Assembly: GCA_011799875.1 (NCBI GenBank)
Contig: CM022302.1
Coordinates: forward strand, 182,334,942-182,398,941
DNA from: Thinopyrum elongatum
Taxonomy: Eukaryota; Streptophyta; Magnoliopsida; Poales; Poaceae
Reading direction: 5' to 3'
Length of the DNA: 64,000 bases
Under the pieces are notes generated by a model. The model saw only the letters and a list, made by a program, of their open reading frames with translations, searched no databases and was not told where the DNA came from. This document shows, piece by piece, positions 56,388 through 64,000 of this stretch. Both the position numbers and the translations under genes were made by a program. Each line of letters begins with the position of its first letter. The first letter of the stretch is position 1.

Positions 56388-56442
56388 GGCAGCGGAAGCA
56401 GTTCTATGGTTGCGGCAAGGAAGAAAGTGGTGCAGCGCCCAG

Positions 56443-57300
56443 TGTCCTGAGAACGATTCCGACAGTACGAAGGGGGTAGGGTAAAGGAGCATGGTCTATC
56501 AAGATGCAAATGGGTGACACGATGGTTTTATCAAGTTCGGGCCTCTCGCGGTGGAGATAACAACCCTACGTCTTGTGCTCCGGAGAGGCTTTGCTTTATC
56601 TGAGTATGTATCCGGAGATTACAATGTATGTGTGGGAGAGAGAAGAACGGATCTTCATGCCTGGACAAGTCCTGAGACTAATGGTGAGAGAGAGAGCTAG
56701 GAGGAGAAGAATGAGGGCCTCCAGTCTAGTGGTGGGGGTGGCTTATATAGAGTACGCCACCCCCTCACCTCCTATGTTACAAAGAAGGGCATAAATGCCA
56801 TAATGTCAGCCCACTACGAAACCTCCACTATGAGAATGATGCTCCGATTGCCTCATCGACTGTTTGGTCTTCGCATATCCGAGTGAGATCAGGTGCTCCG
56901 AGTGGAATGAGTTCGTCGAGTGGAGTGCTATGCTCCGAGTGGTTGTTGCCTTCTGAGTGAATGTCACTCTGCAGAACATTTGACTGCTGATCTGGCACTT
57001 GGGCCTAGTATAAGGTGTGTGGTGTCCTAGGGTAGGGTCCTTAGGTCAGGCCTGTTACCCTACCCCCAATACATGTCCTCGTCATTAGCTCCCGAATCGG
57101 TCGAGGTTGAGCGGGTCAAGTCGAGGTGAATTCCCAGATGAGTCGAGTGCTACGGAGGCGCTCATGAACTCCCTCTGGTCACCCGACGGTCTCATCTCCG
57201 CGTGTTGCCTTGAAGGATTCCGGACTACATGGTGTCCGAGTGAAATGAGCTCAAACGGGTCCGCGGAGGAGCGTTAAACTCACCTTATAGCAAAAAAAAT
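56443..57300 (-). mobile_element. LTR of another gypsy-type element, minus strand, upper boundary uncertain
   Basis: On the minus strand the sequence ends GTTCTCAGGACA at 56443. Before it lies GTAGGGTTGTTATCTCC...CGAGAGGCCCGAACTTG, the 3'-end segment seen in the Tat LTRs here. A TATATAAG box on the minus strand (56749-56742) supports a promoter. The minus-strand 5' end of the LTR is not clear; I place it near 57300 because tandem repeats start at 57371. Confidence 0.55.
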
Positions 57301-57370
57301 TTGGAGTGATTTGGAGCTGGTCCTGCATCGAGTAATTGATTACTCAGAATTTCTTCACGCCTGGAACGTG

Positions 57371-57826
57371 TCTTTTTTTGTTGTTTGGCCGTCACTCGGA
57401 CCGGGCGGACCGTTCCGAGTGGATACCATTCCAGTGGGGGCACGCTGAGTGCACCCACTGGGTGTAGTCCCCGAGGCTGCCGTCGACTGCGGGCAGTCGG
57501 CGGGAGTCTTAGAGCCTGTCCATTTTTTGTTGTTTGGCCATCACTCGGACCGGGCGGACCGTTCCGAGTGGATACCATTCCAGTGGGGGCACGCTGAGTG
57601 CACCCACTGGGTGTAGTCCCCGAGACCGCCGTCGACTGCGGGCAGTCGGCGGGTGTCTTAGAGCCTATCTTTTTTGTTGTTGTTTGGCCGTCACTCGGAC
57701 CGGGCGGACCGTTCCGAGTGGACACCATTCCAGTGGGGGCACACCGAGTGCACCCACTGGGTGTAGTCCCCGACACCGCCGTCGACTGCGGGCAGTTGGC
57801 GGGGGTCTTAGAGCCTGTCTTCTGGT
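57371..57826. repeat. Tandem array of an about 149-bp unit, three copies
   Basis: TGTTTGGCC marks the units at 57382, 57531 and 57681 (spacing 149 and 150). Each contains CACTCGGACCGGGCGGACCG, CCAGTGGGGGCAC and GTCGACTGCGGGCAGT. Copies are nearly identical, so the array is young or homogenised. Open frames within it repeat with the unit and are not genes. Confidence 0.95.
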
Positions 57827-58764
57827 CTGGAACTGAAATAAATAGGTGAACCCTCGTGCGCTCGGCACGGTAAATGACTTCAGCCTAGAACTGTGGCAGG
57901 TCTTCATGCATTCGGAATGGGTCATTATGCACTCGGCATGGTAAATAAGTTCAATCTGGAGCTGAATCAGTCGGACTGATCTTCATGCACTCACGGTAAG
58001 AAAATTCATCCTGGAACTGGGTCAAGCAGGTGAATCTTCGTGCACTCAGCACGGTAAATAACTTCGGTCTTGAAACTGCTGACTGGAGAGAAAAGTTGGA
58101 CACTTCAAGGAGTACTCATTCCAGTAGTACTTCTTACATTGACCGTTAGCTTCTTGTTTTCACCCTTTTGCATGAAAGGGGTATTTGTCCAAGTGGACGT
58201 GCTTCCCGACTGATCGGGGTATGTTGACTGCAAGGAAAAACTTGGTGGCACTCGTATGTCTCCCGGAGGAGATAGACTAGTGGTCCGATGTGGACGTGCC
58301 ATGAAACCCGAGTGGCGTGGCTAGCGTGTGGGCTGACTCTCCGGAGAGAGGCCACTCATTATCCCGGGGGAACACCAGCACATGCCATCTCTGAGTCCAA
58401 GTTTGTGAAACTGACGCCTTGGAGCCTAGAATAAGGGCCAAGTGTATCCGTAGAGGAGCTTCGTTTTCACCCTTTTGCAGTCCTGAAGATGACTCCAGGT
58501 AATGGTTTGGGTGAATGTCCGAGTGGACAGTGCTACCCTTATAGATCTTCGGCGGACCGATCATGTATGGTCAGAAAAATATTCCTGATGTGATCAACAG
58601 GTTGATCAAATGGGTGTAACCCCTAAGGGTGGCATAACCCTCGGTTGTGCGTAGCCCCCGAGTGATGCTCGAAAGAGGTAAGCTCGCTACAGAGTGTGGA
58701 TCATATGAGTAACTTAGTCGTTCCCGTGTTGGGGTGTAGTGGTGAAGATATGTCCAAAGGATGG
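57827..58764. other. Sequence between the two tandem arrays
   Basis: Irregular repeats of CACTCGGCACGGTAAAT-like words at 57850-58060, and two copies of a CTTCGTTTTCACCCTTTTGCA-like segment at about 58150 and 58460. No coding signal. It belongs with the arrays, probably to one element. Confidence 0.5.
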
Positions 58765-59660
58765 TGACGTGTGGGGTGGCCGAGGGGCGAGGATGTGTAC
58801 AACTAAGAGATGACACGTGGGGCGGCCGAGTGGTGCAGACGTGCACAACCGAGTGGCGAAGCGTGGGGCGACCGAGCGGTGAAGACGTGCACAACCGAGT
58901 GGCGACGCGCGGGGCGGCCGAGTGGTGAAGACGTGCACAACCAAGAGGCGACGTGCGGGGCGGTCGAGTGGTGACGACGTGGACAACCGAGTGGTGACGC
59001 GTGGGGCAGCCGAGTGGTGAAGATGTGCACAACCGAGAGGCGACGCGCGGGGCGGCCGAGTGGTGACGACGTGCACAATCGAGTGGCGACGCGCGGGGCG
59101 GCTGAGTGGTGAAGACGTGCACAACCGAGAGGCAACGCGCGGGGCGGCCGAGTGGTGACGACGTGCACAACCGAGTGGCGACGCGCGGGGTGGCCGAGTG
59201 GTGACGACGTGCACAACCGAGTGGCGACGTGCGGGGTGGCCGAGTGGTGAAGACATGCACAACCGAGAGGCGACACGTGGGGCGGCCGAGTGGTGACGAC
59301 GTGCACAACCGAGTGGCGACGCGCGGGGCGGCCGAGTGGTGACGACGTGCACAACCGAGTGGCGACGCGCGGGGCGGCCGAGTGGTGAAGACATGCACAA
59401 CCGAGTGGCAACATGCGGGGCGGCCGAGTGGTGACATGCGGGGCAGTCGAGTGGCGACGCACGGGGCGGCCGAGTGGTGACGACGTGCACAACCAATTGG
59501 CAACGCGCGGGGCGGCCGAGTGGTGTAGACTTGCACAACCGAGTGGCGACGTGCGGGGCGGCCGAGTGGTGACATGCGGGGCAGCCGAGTGAATGACTAC
59601 GTGTCCAGCCCAGTGGCGACACATGGGGTGGCCGAGTGATGACGTGTGAGGCAGCCGATT
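58765..59660. repeat. 46-bp minisatellite, about 19 copies
   Basis: Unit: CGAGTGGCGACGCGCGGGGC followed by GGCCGAGTGGTGAAGACGTG and CACAAC (46 bp), with about 10% variation and a few half-units near 59430 and 59570. The unit itself is made of two related GAGTGG halves. Since 46 is not a multiple of 3 and no antisense frame of the unit has a stop, all three minus-strand frames stay open (334-363 codons from 59894 to 58571). Confidence 0.95.
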
Positions 59661-60774
59661 GGCAAAAATGGTCCTCGAAGGAGTTAGCCATATGCTTTCG
59701 AAGCCGATGTAGCGACGAGGTCGGTGTAGTGTGGTCGATGTAGCGACGCAACAAGATCGGTGTGACAACTGAGTCTGAGTAGGAATGAAGATGGCGCGCA
59801 AAGTGTCTGAGTGATTATGTAACTTGTCAAAGTGGCGGATCGGATGCATTTGTTTGAAGTGAAAGATCTGCCTGGTGATGAAGTATTCAACCACTCAGGA
59901 GAGTGTGATTCTGAATGAGCTGCAGCCCCCGAGTGCGGTGTAGCCCCCGAGTGTGGCGTAGCCCCTGAGCATACTATAGGCTTCGACCGCGGTCCTGTCG
60001 GAACATGATTAATATAGTTTTGAATGGATAAATTGTAATTCATCGAGTCGGACTTGGGTAATGGTGAGGATGAGCTTCCGAGTGATGCTCGAAAGAGGCA
60101 AACTCGCAAAGGAGTGAAGTGTGTAGTTTGATTACAAAAGTGACTTATCTGTCTCATGCCTGACGAGGTCTATATCATTGATACGATGAAGAGGACCCAA
60201 CAGAGGGGTCGGCCGGATGTGTTTGAAGTCAACAGAGCGACAAGGTCGGTGTTGCGGTGCACTAGGATCGGTACGGTGACCAAGAGTCCGAGTAGGGATG
60301 AAGTTGGCGCATAGGGCCGTCGAGTGATCACGTAACTCGTGTATGAAAAATAGCACAAGCCAACGTAACAATTTCTCGAGGAAATTTGATGTGTGCTGAA
60401 ATAATTTGTGTCAATAACACCCATAGACACCCGCTGGGAGTGCAAGGGGCTTACTGGTTAACCAGCAAGAGTCTGGAAGAGCAAAGGATCCATTCGAACT
60501 TGTCGAAGTGAAGGATCCGACTGAACTCGTTGGAGTACTGGCTCAAATAAAACGGAAGTGTAGTGTTTCGACTGAGTTGCAGCCCCGGAGGACTGATGCA
60601 AACTTGAAATGAAGAACACATGGTGTTTGTGAATGATGTATGCGAAAAAATGGAAGTTGGACTCGGGAGTCACATAACTAGTACCAAGCAAGTATGTGTG
60701 AATTACACGATACTCGGGAACGCGGAAATAACAGAATGTAGTGCATGTAGAATGACTTAGCTCTCTGAAGGCGC
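59661..60774. other. Spacer between minisatellite blocks
   Basis: Contains two diverged long repeats: about 59690-60130 and 60200-60560 share GCGACRAGGTCGGTGT, GAGTCNGAGTAGG, AARTTGGCGC and AGTGAAGGATC words, plus CTGCAGCCCCCGAGTG motifs. No gene. Confidence 0.55.
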
Positions 60775-60980
60775 GCGAGTGGCCAAGTGGTAATGAGGTG
60801 ACCAACCAAGTAGCAACGCACGGGGCGGCCGAGTGGTGATGAGGTTACCAACCAAGAGGCGATGCACAGGGCGGCCGAGTGGTGATGAGGTGACCAACCG
60901 AGTGGCGACGCGCGGGGCGGCCGTGTGGTGATGAGGTGACCAACCAAGAGGCGACGCGCGGGGCGGCCGAGTGGTGATGA
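60775..60980. repeat. 46-bp minisatellite, second block, about 4.5 copies
   Basis: Same 46-bp unit with GATGAGGTGACCAACC in place of GAAGACGTGCACAACC. The block stops in mid-unit at 60980, where an LTR begins. Confidence 0.93.
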
Positions 60981-63900
60981 TGTAACACCCTGGATTTTGC
61001 CCATTTCCTTTTTCTTTTGATTTTGGTCCGGATTCGCTTTTTGTGGCTTAGTAGTCTTGCAACCTGGAGGGATCACCCTTCATTCTTCTTCCCGAGTGGC
61101 TTGCCAACCTCAAAACCATCCCAAGACCATGTCATTTCCATCTTGGACCAACTCCCAATATTCTTTTTCTTGGGAATATTCTTTTTTCTATTAAAGGAAT
61201 AACCCCGTTTGCTCTGAGTTGTGAAGCAACTCACATTTTCATCATTCCCAAAATTCCCCAAATAATTCTCATAAATTGTTTAGGTCATATATTCCACAAA
61301 TATGTCAAACCTTTCCTTGCCATGTTCAAAAATATTTCACAAAGATTCCTTTTTCTGCTTTTGCCCTATCTGTCAGATTGAGAAGCAAGTACCCTTTATA
61401 TTTGATTGCTTGCTCTCAAACTTTTTGTGCACTCTTTCCAACCCATATCATTGCCACATGCCAAAATTCAACTTTATTTGGGTAATAAATCTCCTTTGGC
61501 TAATTTCCAAAGTTTCTGGTCAACTAGAACCTTTGTGAAGCAAGTGCTAGCTAGGAGTATCCAAATGAGTTGAAATTTTGCAAGCATCTTCATATGCTCA
61601 AATCCTGACTCTCCACCAAATTTTAGCATCATTAAATCATCTATGTGATCACAGCATCAAATATTTGTTTCTGGTAATTATTATGGGTTGTGAAGCAACT
61701 ATAATTTTTATTGCTCTATAATTCATGAATAATTTCCAGAACATGCTTCTACCCATATCACACCTCTCCACAAAAATTGGGCTCAATTCATCTTCCCAAT
61801 ATTTCTCTAGAATTATTACAACTTTCTGGACAGAGAGGATAGCTGTGAAGGAAGTACCATTTTGGCATGTCCATTTGGTATTAAATTTTTACATAATCTT
61901 CATATGTCCAAATAACTCTGCCTTACCAAATTTCAGCTCAAGTGGCTTCTTCGTTTGAGTGCACCATCATGATCTTGATTCTGGACCAATTGTGCTGTTG
62001 CAAAGCAACTATGATGTATATTGGTCCAATTCCTTCCAAAACCTCCAGGACTGTAGTCCTTCTTACCCGAGACCTCCCAGACATCTCATTTTAACCATAT
62101 CACTTTTCTGTTCATCGCAGTGGTGTGGTCAATTTTGCTACAGCAAACTTCCAGTGACCACTCCCGTCTACCTACAGCTCATCTCATCGATATATCACCT
62201 CATTTGCAATGTATCCTGGAGGGACTACACACTGGACAATATTTAGTGTCAAAGACATGGCCGTGGCATCATATGCACGTGGTGACCACGCAGAGAGCAT
62301 GCCAAAACGGCGCTCTGCTCTCTGTGAGCTCCGTCCGGTCATCTCCTGCCGGCCTCGGCTCGTCCGGATGTGTCCTAAGGCTCCGCGGCTTCCACCTGTC
62401 CCTCTCCCGACCCTTCTCCCCTCTGATTACCTCCTCTCCACGCCATGACGGTCGCCGTCGCGGCTCTGTTCGCCCGTGACCCGAGTTGTCACCTCCCTCT
62501 CTGGCTCCTTCTTCCCCGAGCCGTCGCGCCGCATTAAAGGCTTGTCAGGTCGGCCGCTCGCCGACACCGGAAGCGGACAGCCACGCCACCCCGCGCTCCA
62601 GTGCATCGATAAGAATGCGGCCGTGGCCGTCCTTATCATCTCGCCGTCGCCGCGGCTATATAAAGCCGTCCCGAGCCCTCTCGTCCACACCAACCACCTT
62701 CCCTCACTCCCAGCTCTCTCCCCGAGCACTCAACCGAGCCTGAGGTGCTCTCCTGCCCCTCCCATGGCCGAGCCATCCTCGCCGGCCGCCGCCTAAATTG
62801 GCTCAGGCCCGGCCTTCCCTCGCCTCCCTGACTCCACCACCGCACTCCCCATTCCTCTGCGAGCCGCCCCAACCCCTCTCCCTCGCCGGGGACGGCCCGC
62901 ATCGCTGGCAACCACCACCACCCCCACCTCTCTGTCCTCCCCCTGGTGCCGCCCGTCGCCGCTGTCCCGCTCCTCACCGGCGCTGCTTTTCCCTCTGGAC
63001 GGACGCGACGCGCTGCCCCGCACCCGCCGGTGGCCTCGGGCGGGCGGGAGACGGCCGGAGCCGCCCGGCTCGTCGCCGGCAGCGCCCCTCCCCTGCCCTC
63101 CTCTGTTCCGTGTGGGGAACGGGCGAGAGGAAGGAGACGACCGGGGCCAAGCGGGCCCCGCAACGCCCGACCCCACCCGTCAGCCGCAGACGAAAGTCAA
63201 CGCTCGGGCCCACGCCATAAGTGGAGACGGTTTTTCCGAAAATACGTTTTCTTATAACGAAAGCGTACTCCGCTGCTGCTTCGGGCTAAAATACGTTTTC
63301 CCCGCAGGGAAGCGTATTCTCCGAAAAGGCGCGATCTGTTTTTCAGCTGAGGGCCTGTTTGTGAGAGTTTTATTTACAGATGGGTCCCTGGCAGAAAAAC
63401 TCTCACAACTTTTTACCCGAGACTCCGATCGAGGTGAAACCAACGCCCACGTCTTCGTCTCTTCGAGCCCAAACTTTTGGTACCATTTTCACTATGTTTT
63501 AACATTCTGAAAATGACCATTATACCCTTGCCCTAATCAGCCCCTACGGGAGAGAACTGTTTCTGGCAGTCAACTCCGCAGACTCTCTGCACTCCTTCCG
63601 GATGACTCCTTCATCCCCAGGCAAGCCACAACTCTCATCTGCATCATCGCATTGCAATGTCATAGTTTGACTATTTGCTTTATCAGCAAGTATGAGTATC
63701 TGTGAAATGGATTGGATTATGCAATGTTGGAGTTAATCCTCGGATAGGTGACTACCATGTTGAGTACCGGATTATTAGTGACTAGTAGCTTACCCACTTG
63801 TTGATATTGTGATGTTGAGATCACTGTCTATGATTATTTTGGAGTTCATCCGGCAGTTCATAGAGATGAATTAGTAGCAGTGGCTTAAGCATATTCGTTA

Positions 63901-64000
63901 TTGGATTGCTATGATATCGGAGTGTCAGCCATGACAAAGATTGTTCGAGGATTAGATATTTCATGGTTGACCTTGAGTCACCTGTCCGGACTTATCCGTG
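60981..64000 (+). mobile_element. Chromovirus-type LTR inserted in the minisatellite, runs off the window
   Basis: TGTAACACCCTGG is a gypsy LTR start of the same style as the 4.0-kb LTR at 14178-18197. The two share an arrangement (AT-rich U3, a TATATAAAG box in GC-rich surroundings, then motifs such as CTTCGGGC..AAATACG and GAAGCGTATT) but are diverged. At least 3020 bp are present, with no primer site yet, so the LTR continues beyond 64000. Expected target duplication: GATGA (60976-60980). GC-rich frames at 62400-63260 are LTR sequence, not genes. Confidence 0.72.
62657..62665 (+). promoter_or_regulatory. TATA box of the right-edge LTR
   Basis: TATATAAAG preceded by CGCGG and followed by CCGTCCCGAGCCC and a CT-rich leader, about 1.7 kb into the LTR, a position like that of the TATA box in the LTR at 14178-18197. 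Confidence 0.6.

Larger units (their letters stand above)
51302..56442 (+). mobile_element. Tat-type gypsy element, plus strand, 5' part (LTR, gag, protease, RT)
   Basis: LTR 51302-52166, primer site about 52170, gag, protease, RT and the beginning of RNase H, lost at about 56442, where an LTR in the opposite orientation begins. Flank 51297-51301 (GTGAT) is the expected left target duplication. From about 53040 to 56440 everything is in one frame, interrupted only by stops at 53823, 54411, 55212 and 56385: decay by point mutation with no indel. Confidence 0.85.

Noticed and set aside
58765..59660. Regular array as a CRISPR-like locus
   Set aside because: Units are contiguous without unique spacers and the genome is a plant nuclear one; it is a minisatellite.
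58571..59894. Long overlapping minus-strand frames (334-363 codons) as protein genes
   Set aside because: They follow a 46-bp minisatellite and exist in all three frames; no start context, domain or codon pattern supports a gene.
62100..63260. GC-rich frames near a TATA box at the right edge as a host gene with promoter
   Set aside because: The whole stretch follows an LTR start at 60981 and mirrors the layout of another chromovirus-type LTR; no recognisable protein.
1..64000. tRNA or rRNA genes
   Set aside because: I saw no tRNA-like internal promoter pairs with a cloverleaf or rRNA segments; the only tRNA-related sequences are short primer-binding sites.

Overview
This window is a stretch of repetitive plant DNA, almost certainly intergenic DNA from a large-genome grass of the tribe Triticeae (wheat, Aegilops, rye, barley group). 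The evidence is a full-length Angela/WIS/BARE-type copia element with 1737-bp LTRs and several LTRs starting TGATACGTCTCC with the Athila-type primer site TGGCGCCGTTGCCGGGGA. Added to these are Tat-type gypsy elements, a CACTA end, and transposon-borne B3 and AP2/ERF fragments. I see no convincing ordinary host gene. Every long reading frame is either a transposon gene, usually broken, or a by-product of repeats and GC-rich LTRs.

Layout. (1) 1-18197: a minus-strand Ty3/gypsy chromovirus with integrase at the left edge, then RNase H, RT, protease and gag, an extra ORF, primer site and a 4.0-kb LTR. It is split by a young copia element at 4194-12957 with a perfect 5-bp duplication (GTAAG). (2) 18198-19404: AT-rich spacer and two RNase H-like fragments in inverted orientation. 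(3) 19405-24957: a PIF/Harbinger-like DNA element (TIR GAGCATCTCCAATAGA, duplication TAA). It carries a B3-like gene fragment in an apparent inner element and an AP2/ERF-like gene split by a solo LTR. (4) 25052-30839: an LTR scrap, then a plus-strand Tat-type gypsy (LTR, gag, protease) containing another solo LTR. (5) 30840-43034: a plus-strand Athila-like element interrupted by a minus-strand relative. (6) 43035-44730: the end of a CACTA transposon inserted into the relative's LTR. (7) 44731-49346: the 3' part of a minus-strand Tat element with integrase and a B3-like fragment in its 3' region. (8) 49347-51301: 5' part of another Athila-like element. (9) 51302-56442: plus-strand Tat element (LTR, gag, protease, RT). 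(10) 56443-60980: a minus-strand LTR end and long tandem arrays (about 149-bp and 46-bp units). (11) 60981-64000: a chromovirus-type LTR inserted in the 46-bp array and running off the window.

How the parts relate. The order of insertion can be read from who interrupts whom. The copia is very young: its LTRs differ at 4 of 1737 positions by my comparison. The minus-strand Athila pair is older, with about 3-4% LTR difference over the part I compared. Nearly all coding regions carry stops, frameshifts or lost catalytic residues, so most elements could move only with proteins supplied by relatives. The most unusual material is the DNA element carrying two transcription-factor-derived ORFs, the extra ORF ahead of gag in the chromovirus, the Athila-like element that has a 278-codon unknown ORF in place of gag-pol, and the 46-bp array that stays open in all three antisense frames.
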